NCBI RefSeq assembly: GCF_028009165.1
Contig: NC_079246.1
Span: 1,798,001 to 1,862,000, forward strand
DNA: 64,000 nt
Origin: Akanthomyces muscarius
Taxonomy: Eukaryota > Ascomycota > Sordariomycetes > Hypocreales > Cordycipitaceae
Reading direction: 5' to 3'
Both the position numbers and the translations under genes were made by a program. Shown here piece by piece: positions 30,333-41,919 of this stretch (its first letter is position 1; every line of letters starts with the position of its first letter). The notes below the pieces were generated by a model, which had not been told where the DNA came from, ran no database searches, and saw only the letters and a list, made by a program, of their open reading frames with translations.

Positions 30333-33300
30333 GATTGCGGCTTGATAATATGAGACCAGATGTAATGATGCTTTCGTGTGTGGGATGAAGAGCGTAGTGA
30401 GGATTTCTCGGTCAGGCGGATGACGGCTCGAATCTGATTCCATGACCGTGTTAGTCCATGACTCCTGCCTGCTTGCAACTCATCATCATTGCATTGCAAC
30501 AAAACGTACCTGGTACAAGTTGCCGAGATTAGAAAAAAAAAAGATGATGTAGATGATGGTTCAGAGAAAATGATAAAGATCAAATGTGCACCAGAATGAA
30601 AATCGGTTTGCCACAAGATGGGCGGGCGCCTTATATACTGGACAAACTACACCTGGCCCTTCCCCTCACACACACACACACACCACGCTTGCACGCCCAT
30701 TTACACACACACGCCACTAGCTTCCCACCCTTTCATCACACGGTACCACGCTTGTGCCCTTTTCTCTCCTCCCCCGCCCATCGCCTGCAGCAAAGAGGAC
30801 GCAGCCCTTGCTGCACAAATCGGGCATGGCCTCGTTGGTGTGTGTGAGTGGGGGAGTTGCCTTTGCTGCGGCCACTCACGCCGAGACCCCATCCCATCTT
30901 CCTTCACTGCCTCATGAAATAAACACACACACGCACATACCTACTGGGTCCTGAGTAGACAGCCTGAAAGCCTATATGTTGCCAGTTTGGCGCTGCAACC
31001 CCGCTCCCATCAAAAGCAGGATTCGACGTCCCCCGGTAACTCAAAATACCCTGTCCTTGTCTGCATAACGCCTGCGCCCTATGCGATGATGGGTCCGAAC
31101 GCGATCCTCCATCCCTCATCAGCGGGCGATCATACCCCCAAGGTTCGACGTCACGAGCTAGACTTGGGTAGATGGGCAGCGAGCCACTGACGGTTTGTTG
31201 TTAATCAATCTGCCTATTTAACGAAGAAACGCTAGGGCAGACGAAGCAGAGGAAGAAGAATATGGATTACGATCCACGCCCCCGGATCACCAATTCGTCA
31301 ACTTGTATATACTGTGAACATGTCTCTTGGCGAAGCTTTGAACACTGCGGCCCGTGTAAGAACGCCCAAAAACAACAACAAACTACCCAGCCACAACTTA
31401 CACGAAGCTCTCTCCTGATACAAAAAAACACCTCGCCTAACCTGTATCCAGAAAGGTGACATTTCTGGTTCGCCGAACGGCATGGCGGGGTTCACGGGTC
31501 CCGTTGCCGGCTCTGCATACCGGCTGGCGGCCTCTTGTCTTCGTTTACACCCCAACTACCTATTCTGTATGCGCGAAATTTCCAACACTTTTCTTACACG
31601 ATAGTTACAGGTGAGAGAGATAAATCCCCCCGAGACCATGGCTCTTTCCTGCTTAGCGTCGTTGTATCCTGTGACGCAGGTTTGCCTCGCTTTTGCCTCT
31701 TTCGGATAGCTCTTGCGCCGCGCCGCACCACACCTTCCTCCACCCCATCACCATCACCATCACATCACGGCGTAGGTCGCCCATTGTTTCTGTTGTTGCG
31801 ACGATACCAGACCCATTCCGTCGATAGCTTCGATTTTTGATTGAGTCATTTTGTCGTAGGCTGTTCATACCGCTTCTTTTGTCCACATGGTCGTGCAAGA
31901 TTAAATTCACTCATACGGCTTTCGCGGCGCTTGCCACGGTGGCGCAGGGCCGAGCAATTCAATAAGAAACGGCAATCTTTAACGAGGCTCACGGTCTCGT
32001 GACAGTGGATGACCAGGCACCGCTCTTGCACCCTAGGCATGGGTTGAAAAAAAAAAGGTTTATTGGGGGGTGTGGCAGAGCAAAGCACAATAATCGATGA
32101 GAAAGGAAAGGGACGCGAATCATCCAACGTTGACTAGTCAAAGTGACAGCCGGTCGCCGAGGGACCGCATGCTATCGGGCTCCTAACAAGGGTCCATCCC
32201 GGGTCAACAGCAGCAGATGGCTACAGCTGCGCCATGAACATGTCTTTGCTGCATTGCATTTGCATGTGCGTGCCTTTCTCATTGCAGCACATCGCCCTTG
32301 TCGACGGCTTGTCCGTAGACACCGCCCCCCCGGCTCTACGTACGGCTTGCGACACACACGTAGACACAATACAACCTTACGACACGCATGGACGCACACA
32401 CACACGGCTCTTCTCCGTCTCCGGCGTGGCATCGGGAACTCCAGTTTGCGTGGCGGACGGTGAGTCGTCATCGCCTTTGCTCATTCTAAGCAACGGCAGC
32501 GTGGTAGGCAATAACCGAACCAAAGGCAAGGCTTGCGACGTTTATTTTACCCCAGACGCCCAGACACTTGTTCACGCGACCCTTGTCCGCAATCATTCCA
32601 TCTCCCCTCCCCTCCCCCTCCGCCACTCGTTTCTTTTCTGCCCAAGTTAGTCACTTTGCATGGTTTCAAGCATGTCCAAAACGCTATCGGCACGCATTCG
32701 CCAAGATGGCTGTCTGGCAACAAGTCTTGGCGCAGCAGCAGCCCACTCGGCGGCCTGCTTCGCCACCTGTGACGGGACATTTGCCCATTCGTGTATTCGC
32801 CGAAGCAAAAAGACTCATCTATTCTTGCATATGATGTGCCCGGATTTTACCCTCTTATCGCTTGCCATGTGTTTGCTTCCCGGCGCTCGTGTGTCACCCC
32901 CGATGCAAGCCACGTTGAGATCGGGCCAGCCCTTGGCCAACTCACAGATGCTGCTGCTCTTTCTGTATCTTGCGCCATCTTGGCTTGCGCATCTCGGCAG
33001 ATTTTCCTGCAGACACGTAGGAGCAAAAGCGCACTGAGATGTGCTATTGTTTCTTTTCTAATAAACAATGAGACAAGGCTGGGTGGCGCACTGCGCCTCT
33101 TCGGCCTCCCTGTCTGCTCTCTGAGACCTGCATTGGCGCTGCCACCATCTATTCCATGGAAGACGGCAGATAAGCAAGTTATACATCACCAAATCTGAGC
33201 CGTTGGGCAGAATGAGACCCTCTCTCTCCCCGACGGAGCGGCATAGATCACATTTTTTGCTGGATGATAATATGACAAGACGAGCAGCGACACTCTGAAT

Positions 33301-34344
33301 AGAATCCTGTAGAACCATGCACGCCATGATTGGGCCGCTGAGTTTTGAGCGGAGGTGGACGTGGCTCAAGCTCAGTTACGTTCGGGGCCCTTTGCTGCTG
33401 CGCCCGCCTTGAAAGCGGAAGTGATGCACCGTCGGCAGCGTACCGAGACTCGAATTGTAGGGGTACTTTTCGCCAAGGATTGAGCCGCCACGGGGATAAC
33501 AAAAAAGACGTTGCTCAAGTAGAAGCAGTGACTTGTTATGTCTTTTGTCTTTTTGTTCTGAATGATTCTCACATTTTTTATTCTTAGCTTATTTCTCTCT
33601 CTTTCACCTTTAATTTCTTTCCTTTACAGCAACTGGAAGTCTCTGCCGTCCTATTTTGGTTACCCCCGTGGCCGCCAATTGACATTTGTCACGACTCGAC
33701 ACAGGAGGCGGGTCTTGTCACGTTGAACACAATATGGTGACGCTTTGAAACCACAAAGTCCCAAACGAGGGCTTCACAAAGTTCACGGCAAAAGGAATTA
33801 TTGACTCCAAGTCAAATATTGCAGTTGTATCGGTTGAGACTACCATGTAGAGCTGCTTATCATGTGTGCTGAGGACTGAGTAGATTGACGGATACGATAA
33901 TCCTAACCCCAAGACATCATAGCAAACACGAAGCTGACTTGCTACCTGCTCAGTTTCGCAAATTACTAGAACACTATAAATGCCAAATAAAAAGCATCGC
34001 AGCAAGACTCATTTGGGCCGGTTACTTTATTTCGAGGCGCGCCTTCATTTAGTAGCACGGCCTCAATACCTTCATCATCTTCTGTCTCTAGGCAGTGCTC
34101 CACCAAGCTCAACCACAAGCGCATATTTTCGCAATCGCACCAGTGTTACTCACACAATCACCACCAACCAGACGGACTCATCATCAACGCGGCAAAGAGT
34201 CACACTTCGCGTCACACTCATCCCGACCTCAATCACCAACCGCTAATCTTTACAGCCATTGAATCCCAGAGCTCCGACGACGCAGTCCTCTGGAACCTGC
34301 GTAAAACACCCACCTGCTAGCGCAGCGCAGGAAAAGAGTGATTC
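30333..34344. other. 4.0-kb region with no supported gene
   Basis: This is the longest gene-free stretch in the window. It starts with the promoter of the small-protein gene and ends with the promoter of the CCA-adding enzyme. Open frames are short, unspliceable with each other and rich in Cys, His and Ser from CA/TG repeats. Dinucleotide runs occur at about 30665-30684, 30920-30933 and 32390-32405. No tRNA-like or transposase-like sequence was recognised. A long non-coding RNA or long 5' leaders remain possible. Confidence 0.5.
30665..30684 (+). repeat. (CA)n microsatellite
   Basis: A run of about nine CA units inside the gene-free region, followed by a shorter ACACACACA tract near 30703-30712. 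Confidence 0.8.
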
Positions 34345-36083
34345 ATGCTCCTGTGCTGCCGCCCGCCCCTCCGTGTCATGAAAAGGAAGCTGGACGCCTT
34401 GCTTCACGGTCCCTCGCACGCCAAAATGCCCATCTCCACCAAAATCCAGCTCGACCCGCGCGAGCGCCGTCTGCGCAACCTCCTCGTCGACGTGGCCCGG
34501 TCCATCGACGGGCCGCAGCCCGTCGTCCTGCGCTGGGCCGGCGGCTGGGTGCGCGACAAGCTGCTCGGCTCCGCGAGCCACGACATTGACGTTGCCATCA
34601 ACGCCATGACCGGCGGCCAGTTCACGGCCCACCTGCGCGAGCACTGCCAGAAGCCGGACGTCATCGCGGCCCACGGCCTGGCCGACGGCGACATTGGCAG
34701 CCCGCACACCGTCGCGCGCCAGCCCGACAAGTCCAAGCATCTCGAGACGGCCATCCTGCGCCTCTTTGGCCTGGATCTCGACTTTGTCAACCTCCGCAAG
34801 GAAACGTATGCCGATGACAGCCGCAACCCGCAGATGGAGTTTGGCACCCCCGAGGAGGATGCGCTGCGGCGTGACGCCACCATCAACGCGCTGTTTTATA
34901 ACCTCAACACGGAAGAGGTGGAGGACTTTACCGGCGGCTTGGCTGACATGGAAAAGAGAATTATCCGCACGCCGCTAGAGCCTCTGCAGACCTTTAAGGA
35001 TGATCCGCTGCGTGTTCTGCGACTGGTGCGCTTCTCAAGCCGACTCGACTTTTCCATCCATGAGGGGACAAGAAGATTTATGGCTGACGAGGGCGTGTTG
35101 GAGGCGTTGAAGATTAAGATTAGCCGCGAACGTGTCGGGCAAGAGCTCGAGAAGATGCTACAAGGTAGGATGACAAGATGCCGCAATTTTCATCTTACAG
35201 CACTAACGTGCCTCTCTGAACAGACAAGCATCCTCGGTTGGCACTGCAGCTCATTGATGACATTGGTCTATACCATGCTATATTCACAGACCCTACACGC
35301 CCAGATCTACAGCAACCGGACATCACCAGATGGCCCGTTGCCTACAATGGTCTTGATGACATCCTGCAGACGCAGACCCCAGGCTCCATTGCCGCCACCC
35401 TCATACACACAGACGAGTACCGCTGGATCGCGTGGAACCTCGCCGCCGTAAGCCCATGGATGCGCGTGCAAGACCCGCCCGGCACCAAGAGAAAGGCCAA
35501 CGCCCTCCCCCCCGTCGGCGTCATTGCACGCGAGGGCTACAAGGCCGCCAATAAGCTCACCGACATCATGGCCGCCTCGCACCGCCACCTCGACGAGATT
35601 CTCGGCTTCAAAAAGGACGTCCTCGACGGCGCCGCGCGCATCCACGAGCGCGACCGCCTCGGCATGGCCATCCGCCGCTGGGACGCGCAGGGCGGCTCTT
35701 GGCGCCTGCAAGTCCTCGCGGCGTTGTTCACCGAGGCGCTCGAGCGGTTGTCCGCCTGGCCCAACGCCGCCGTCGAGGGCGGCGGCGGCAGCAGCAATGC
35801 CGGCGCGCACGCGACCAAGCGGGATGAGTTTGTCGCCGAGTGGCAAAAGTTCCTCGACCACCTCGTCGAGATGGACGTCATGGACGCGCCGCAGCTCAAG
35901 CGCCTGCTCGACGGCCGCGAGCTCGCCAAGGCGCTCGGCGTCAAGCCGGGCAAGTGGACGGGCCAGGCGCTCGACGTCTGCGTCGCGTGGCAGCTGCGTA
36001 ATCCGGATGAGACGGATCCAGCACCGGCGATTGAAGAGGTGCAGAAGCAACGAAAGGACCTGGGCATCCCGGATGCTCAATGA
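34345..36083 (+). CDS. cca1: CCA-adding enzyme (tRNA nucleotidyltransferase, class II)
   Basis: This enzyme adds or repairs the 3' CCA end of all tRNAs, in nucleus/cytosol and mitochondria. Exons 34345-35164 and 35224-36083 give 559 residues from the first ATG; intron 35165-35223 is 59 nt. Visible motifs are LRWAGGWVRDKLLG (nucleotide-binding GG) and HDIDVAI with the two catalytic carboxylates, then LDFVNLRKETY, GTPEEDALRRDATINALFYN (flexible and base-selecting region) and DDPLRVLRLVRFSSRLDF. Three in-frame ATGs stand at 34345, 34378 and 34426, before the conserved core that starts near KIQLDPRERRLRNLL. The extension from the first is short, Cys/Arg-rich and could act as a mitochondrial presequence, as known for yeast Cca1. 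The 3' half is very GC-rich. Confidence 0.95.
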
Positions 36084-36528
36084 TGAATGAGCGAAGAAGA
36101 GGTAGCTGTTGGGTATTTGCACACCTCTGCGCAGCGACGAAATTTGGGCTACGGAAAATTTAGATATTATACCATGGTAGACTGCGTATCTATCAATCAC
36201 GAATAAACTTGAATTGAAAAAAAGGTTATACCTCTTTGAGATGAGAAAAAAAGTCCCATGCTAGCCATATGGCAGTAAGTTGAAGCTCTCCACTGTGCCA
36301 ATATTGACCCACACATCCCACCTCGCACTATGCGACAACTTTCCAACTTTCCAGAGTCACACTTCACCAAGCTCCAGAAGCTCCGAAGCTCTATGCGATC
36401 TGTTTATTCCCACCGTTCCATCAAAGTGTGTACGAAAAGCTGTTTTCCCCAGATTCTGCTCAAAATCAGCAAATTATTGAAGCTCCGCGAGGATTCGGTG
36501 AAATTCGTGTCCTGGCGTAATTTGGAAA
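36084..36528. other. intergenic region between cca1 and tti2, no gene seen
   Basis: 445 bp with the 3' UTR of the CCA-adding enzyme gene and the promoter of the next gene on the same strand. AT-rich with runs of A at about 36217-36222 and 36246-36252. Confidence 0.5.
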
Positions 36529-38311
36529 ATGAGCGTCAACGAGCTGCTTGGCAGCGACAACCAAGCTCGACTGAAGGAGCTTGCGAAAGGTATTCCGTCG
36601 CATGTTTCCCAATACCAAGTTTGAGAAATAAACGAATACATCTGTGTTAAAGGTGGAAGCTGACTACAAACTCGTGTAGACACGCTGTCGGCTGAGAGCA
36701 CGCTCAAGAGCCTCGCGTCCGAGGACCCTGTTCGTCTGCACAGTTGACCGCCGCTGACTAGACACACTAACACTCTAACATAGTCAAGCCGACGAGATGC
36801 GGCATTGATAGTCTTTGACCGCGCTTGTAACAAGCCACCTACTCTGGAGAATACTACTCTGGTAGATGCCCTCGCAGAGACATTAAAGCCACCATTGCCC
36901 AGAGCTCAAGAGAGCATCGATGCCCTCGCCTGGGCAACGTCTGCCGAGGCAGCCCTGGCAGCTCTGTGGTCCCTCGACGCAGAGGTCGACCAGATACATG
37001 ATGCTCTACTGCTATGCGTTATTCCGTACGCCAAAGCCCGTAAGCCCTGGGTGACAATGACTGCAGCCTCCACCGCCGAGCGCCTGCTCGACAGGTATCG
37101 ACCAGGCGAGAAGAAGCAAGACTTCATCATCACTGGCGTCCTTGAGCGCTACCTGCGGCCCATCTTCTCCAAGAGTACATCCGCAGTCACAGCCGAAGGC
37201 CGTCCGGCGCTGTTCCGCGAGTCGCTGCCGCCCGACGGCGGCCTCCATGCGCAAAGGGCCTCTTGGAAGGACGCCGGGCCGCACATTGTCGCCGTCTTTG
37301 ACTGGGCCGTCGAAGCGTCCGAGGTACTTAGCCGGCCCTCCCCGATACCAGTTTCTCTTCATCTGACTCCCTTTATACTAATGAGCCTCGATAGCCTGCT
37401 ACGATGAAGAGGCGCTGGCCGCTCTACATCCCCGTGCTCGTCACCCTCGTCGAGGACGCCGACGTTGCCGTCCGCCAGCGCGGCATCGACATCCTCGACC
37501 GCTTCCTCGCCACGTGCCCCGCCGCTGTCCTCCGCGCGTCCGGCATCGACGCCGTCTTTCAGGAGTCGCTGCTCCCGTCGCTGCTCTTCCTGCCCTCGCT
37601 GACGCCCGAGGCCGAGTCCGTCCCGCTGCTGCGCGCCGCGTACCGCACGCTGCTGAGGCTGGCCCTCGCTGCCGACGACGACGACAACGAGGCGCGGGGC
37701 AAGAAGCGGCGCGCGCTGCTGGACAAGGTGCTGCGCGAGGGCGTCCTGGCGGGCTACTTTCACGCGTCGCAGCACATTCGCGTCGTCGAGGTGCTGATGC
37801 AGTCGGCCGAGCAGATTGTCGAGGCGTTGCAGGTCTACGCCGTGAAGCACTTGCAGGTATGCATTTTCTCTTCTTCTAAACGTGAGGAAAACAATAATAA
37901 TCAACATGTCGCTAATGTATTTGGTTACAGAGTTTGCTAGATCTTTTTGCTCCGGTTCTGACAGATGCCTTTGCGCTGGCCCATGTCCCCGCCGTCATCG
38001 CGGCGGCCAAGGCGCTCAACACCACGATTCTCAACTGCTGGCCCCGTATAGTCGGCACGCCACACGCCGAGCAAATCACAAGCATCGTCGCTCGATGCTG
38101 GACAAACATCTACGACACTGATCATGGCACTGGTGACCCTGAGATGGAGGCCCTCACCCAGGAGCTGAAAAAGACAATGGCGCTGCTGGCATCGATGTGG
38201 AAAGCGAGCGACGAGCCAATGCCGACGGACAAGCTCGCACAAGTCGTGAAAAAGGCGCCCCATCTCAAGCCGCTGTTTGCCCCATTTCAGCTGGAAGCCC
38301 CCATAGCATGA
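36529..38311 (+). CDS. tti2: TELO2-interacting protein 2 (Tti2), TTT complex subunit
   Basis: Tti2 works with Tel2 and Tti1 as an Hsp90 co-chaperone that stabilises PIKK kinases such as TOR, ATM and ATR. Exons 36529-36589, 36680-36729, 36784-37323, 37395-37856 and 37931-38311 give 497 residues. The core reads TMKRRWPLYIPVLVTLVEDA then DVAVRQRGIDILDRFL, the central HEAT-like block of the family, and the C-terminal region has VLTDAFALAHVPAVI. The first two exons are short (61 and 50 nt) and their junctions are the least certain: the second intron was placed at 36730-36783 because this is the only donor that keeps frame into SSRRDAALIVFDRA. The gene converges on fig4 with only 36 bp between stop codons. 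Confidence 0.82.
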
Positions 38312-38347
38312 ATGGCAGAAGACAAAAAAAAAACCCCAAGCAATCTT

Positions 38348-41300
38348 TCAATCCAAGGGCTGCTGCTTGAAGAAAGACTTGCCCCGCAGCCACTTCCTGT
38401 AGGCCTTGTATCGCTTCTTGGGCGCGTCCTCCTCCGTCACCGTCAGCGGGTTCTCCCCAATCTTGAGCAGCTCCGCGTAGAGGTCCACCTCGTCCTCGCT
38501 GCCGCTGACCATGAGGCCGCGGTCCTGCCATCCGCCGTGAATGTAGTCCTGGTACTCGGACGAGTCCATGTCGGCGGGCGTGTCGCTCGACACCACCAGC
38601 GGCAGGTTCTGCGGGTGGTGGATGTAGCGCGCGTAGTCGTCGGCCTCGTGCTGGTCGACGGACGGGTCCAGCGAGTCCTTGAGCGCCTTGGTAAACGTCC
38701 ACTGCTCGGCCGTCGACTTTTCCAGGGCCGTCTGCTTCGTCTTGGTGGCGCCGCCTTCATTGACCGTCTCCATGGCGTTGATGAGGCCGAGCGTCTTTTC
38801 CTGCGTGGGATGCAGCCAGCGCCCGAGCGACATGCCCCGCGGCTGCTGCTGCGCCTTGTCCGAAGCCATTGAAGCGGCTCCATCATCGGACATGGCTACT
38901 TGTGAAAGCGGCGAGCTGGATGTCTTGTTTGCTGCGTTGGCATTCTTCTTGGCAGCCTTTTTCTTCTCAGCGTCGATTTCGTGATGCTCGATGCGCACGC
39001 GGAACGGGCTGAGGTCGTATTTCCCGTCCTGGGTGGATTTTATCGGGATGTATTTAATGGTCGAGTTCATTTTGAACGCAAACATTTTGGGAAACGACGA
39101 CAGCGTCGACGGGCGGTAGTACTCTAGCCAGTAGTCGTCAAAGAATTCGACGGGCTTCAGCACTGGCGCGCTCCGTACCGGGACCACGGCGCATTCTGCG
39201 TTCTTTTCCAGCAGGTTTGCCGGATTGTACCAGTTTATATAGTTTGCAATGTTATTCGGCGACCAATCTCGCGGATTCGTATGATGCAAGTAGTAGTCTG
39301 TCGTAATCTCCCACAGCATCGGCTGCCCTGCCTTGTAGACGTAGTTTCCGAGAAACAGGTTGTAGGCCTCCTGCCGCTGGCTGTCGAGGAACGAGTTGTT
39401 GTAGTAGCGCTTGAAGCTCTCAATCATGTCGCGCGAGTGGCTCGTCCACTGGTTGATTTTGCGGTACGTCTCCATCGTGTTGACCAGCTGCGAGCCGCCG
39501 TACTGCACGGCAATGGTGTCGCCGTGGTCGTGCCACATGTGCGTAAACAGGTTGACCGCGTCCGTGTCGTACTCGATGGACTTGTCCTCGAGAATGCCGA
39601 GCGCGTGCAGCTGGTGGCCCAGGGCGCGCTTCCCAATGACAAACTGCGCGGCGTTGGTGCGGTCCAGGCAGTCGATGCAGTTTGTCCGCGCGACGCCATT
39701 CTGCGCCGTGAGGGGCACCGAGACGCCGTCGCCGTTTTGGAAGAAGCCCGTCGCCTCGAGCACGCTGTCGGCAATCGTCTCCAGGTTGCCGATGACGTCG
39801 CCGCCGCGGACCTTGGAGGCGCGGCTCATGTCCCAGGCCTTGTGGATGATTTTCTTGTCGGCGGGGAGAAACTGGTTCAGGTAGTCGATGCAGTTGGTGT
39901 ACTCGTCGAGAAGCTTGGATTCGCGCGGCTGGCGTTCCTTGGCTTTGATCAGATTGAGCACGTAGATGGGTGCGCCGTAGCGCTGGAAAAGGTCGTCGAA
40001 ATGTAGCGCCGCGGCGCTGTAGAAGGGATCGACGAGGTTGAGCTCGATGGGCGGCTTCGGCGTCACACCAGTGCTGTCCTGCGTCCAGTGAAGTGGGATA
40101 CTGCCGCGGTGCTGCACGTATGATGTGTAGTGCGGACTGCAGTATAGCCGCGGCCCGGGCGCATGGAACGAGGTGGTCTGGCATTCAGCAACAATTTGCT
40201 CCGTTTCGACATCATTCGCGACATAGCCTAGGTCATTTGCTCCACGCTTCAAGAAGCGGGCACCGGCAAAATGACGAGATCGCCTCGCGATGACGGTTAT
40301 GTATGCCGTGCGGCCATATATCGACAAGGCAGCCTGGTCAACATATCCATGAATGATGGGATGGCACCAGTCAAATGGATTCTTGATCACAGCCGCAATC
40401 GGCTTCAGCAGGTAGTTGTTCCACACAAACATGGAGTTCAGCTCCCCGTCTGTCTGCGGGACAACGCCCCGTGCAATCGACGCTCTCTCGCGCATAATGT
40501 TGTGCTGCAGCGTATGCGTGACATCGTACGAGTAGCTGTAGTAAAACGACCGGGTCAGGTCCAGGCTGTTGAAGATGGACAGGAAGCGCGTCTCCTCGGC
40601 GCTGTTGTTGCGCGCCTCGGGCTTGGACGACTTGCCCATCGCCAGCGGGATCAGCTCCGTGCCCTCGACCTGGTAGATGTAGTGGCCGCCGATCATGGCG
40701 ACGGTGCTCTTCTTGGTGATGAGCAGCATGTAGTAGCAGCCGGTGAAGCGGATGAAGCCCAGAAGGCCCCACGTCGTGCAGCGCAGCTTGATGCCACCGG
40801 TGCCCTTGTTGCCGTCGTCGATGGTGTCGAGCAGCTGGTTAATCTCCTTGAGCGTGTACACAATCTTGTCGTCCGTCATGCTGGGCTCGTCGCCGCCCTC
40901 GGTCGTGCGGTCGATCTTGAGGATGCGGTACCGCTTCTCGCTCACGTCGACGCCGACGACGTAGTACCGGCTCGCCGTCTCGTACAAGCTAAACTTGTGC
41001 ATCTTATACAAGAGCCTGTCGGAGGTGGGTTCCTCCTCCTCCCCCTCCTCGTCATCCGCGACGGCGGCTTCCCCGCCATCCTGGTCGTCGTGACGGCCAT
41101 CTTCGGAGCGCAAGTCTCCGTTCTCCTGCGTGTTCGCGCCGACGGACGGCTCGTTTGTTCTTATGCTTGGTTCGGGGCTCGCTGTGCGCACAAAAGGCTC
41201 TGCGACCGCTGGGTCGCCATCGTAATCGTCCACAGGCGTGGCCCCTCCACCGCCGGCGGAACCAGTCGCACCGCCACCGCCTTTGGCCGCCGACTTGGCA

Positions 41301-41455
41301 GGTCGGGAGTCGCTGCTGGCATCTTCTGTATTCTGCAACTGCGGAAATACAGGCGAGGATGGCTCGGCCGTGGCTTCGGGGTTCGGGGTTTGTGGCTCGG
41401 CCTGCAAATCTGGCGGCAACGCGGTGCTTGGCGATTCGGCTGGGAGCTCTGCCAT
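38348..41455 (-). CDS. fig4: polyphosphoinositide phosphatase Fig4 (Sac domain)
   Basis: Fig4 dephosphorylates PI(3,5)P2 on the vacuole/endosome and also supports its synthesis in the Fab1-Vac14 complex. A single exon gives 1035 residues from the ATG at 41455; the frame is open nine bases further but without an ATG. The first 140 residues are Pro/Glu/Gly-rich and disordered. The Sac domain starts near LLYKMHKFSLYETASRYYVV with LKIDRT, and carries the catalytic CX5RT motif in RTNCIDCLDRTNAAQFVIG, Cys at about residue 593. After it come MWHDHGDTIAVQYGGSQLVN, which is typical of Fig4, and a long C-terminal domain with DYWLEYYRP. A Lys/Ala-rich linker and a Fig4-type tail with a KKRYKAYRKWLRG basic end close the protein. 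No intron is needed. Confidence 0.95.
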   Translation of the reverse strand: MAELPAESPSTALPPDLQAEPQTPNPEATAEPSSPVFPQLQNTEDASSDSRPAKSAAKGGGGATGSAGGGGATPVDDYDGDPAVAEPFVRTASPEPSIRTNEPSVGANTQENGDLRSEDGRHDDQDGGEAAVADDEEGEEEEPTSDRLLYKMHKFSLYETASRYYVVGVDVSEKRYRILKIDRTTEGGDEPSMTDDKIVYTLKEINQLLDTIDDGNKGTGGIKLRCTTWGLLGFIRFTGCYYMLLITKKSTVAMIGGHYIYQVEGTELIPLAMGKSSKPEARNNSAEETRFLSIFNSLDLTRSFYYSYSYDVTHTLQHNIMRERASIARGVVPQTDGELNSMFVWNNYLLKPIAAVIKNPFDWCHPIIHGYVDQAALSIYGRTAYITVIARRSRHFAGARFLKRGANDLGYVANDVETEQIVAECQTTSFHAPGPRLYCSPHYTSYVQHRGSIPLHWTQDSTGVTPKPPIELNLVDPFYSAAALHFDDLFQRYGAPIYVLNLIKAKERQPRESKLLDEYTNCIDYLNQFLPADKKIIHKAWDMSRASKVRGGDVIGNLETIADSVLEATGFFQNGDGVSVPLTAQNGVARTNCIDCLDRTNAAQFVIGKRALGHQLHALGILEDKSIEYDTDAVNLFTHMWHDHGDTIAVQYGGSQLVNTMETYRKINQWTSHSRDMIESFKRYYNNSFLDSQRQEAYNLFLGNYVYKAGQPMLWEITTDYYLHHTNPRDWSPNNIANYINWYNPANLLEKNAECAVVPVRSAPVLKPVEFFDDYWLEYYRPSTLSSFPKMFAFKMNSTIKYIPIKSTQDGKYDLSPFRVRIEHHEIDAEKKKAAKKNANAANKTSSSPLSQVAMSDDGAASMASDKAQQQPRGMSLGRWLHPTQEKTLGLINAMETVNEGGATKTKQTALEKSTAEQWTFTKALKDSLDPSVDQHEADDYARYIHHPQNLPLVVSSDTPADMDSSEYQDYIHGGWQDRGLMVSGSEDEVDLYAELLKIGENPLTVTEEDAPKKRYKAYRKWLRGKSFFKQQPLD

Positions 41456-41919
41456 GATCGGCAACGCTGAGTTCCTAGAGCATGGCCTGAATACAGTATC
41501 GTGAATTCTCTCACCAGTTGAACTCGGGTATAGAGAGAGATGCGCTTCGACTGGCGTCGTGCTCGTTGTGGCTATGTCACCTGCAGGCTTGGAGCTTGTG
41601 ACCGCTGAAGGCGAGCTGTTGATGTCTGTTGCGCAACTGCCCCACCTGGTAAGGCTAGATGTAAGTCGGACAAATCATTCCCATTTACACCAAGAGGGAC
41701 GGTGGAGTGGGTTTTTTTCATGTAGACCATTCTTTCTTATCTTATACGTGCTCGAAGGATGCATATCGACAAAAAAAAGTAAATAAATGAGTAAATCAAT
41801 GCGACATACCGAAACACAGCCCAAGCCACCGAGTAAAGCCCCAGGAATCGGTATATAACGTTATAGGAAGAATTACAGAATATAAAATTAGACGACAAGA
41901 TGAATGCAAAAGTACAAGA
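41456..41919. promoter_or_regulatory. region between ABC transporter 3' end and fig4 start
   Basis: 464 bp holding the fig4 promoter and the 3' UTR of the co-directional ABC transporter gene, which lies to its right. AT-rich around 41740-41900. No element is identified. Confidence 0.45.

Noticed and set aside
32143..32834. Several overlapping plus-strand frames in the 4-kb gene-free region
   Set aside because: They overlap in different frames, are rich in Cys, His and Ser from CA/TG-rich DNA, and no splice sites join them into one conserved-looking protein.
40271..41470. Plus-strand frame of 399 codons opposite fig4
   Set aside because: Antisense shadow of the Sac-domain gene; composition mirrors the opposite strand and no family motif is present.
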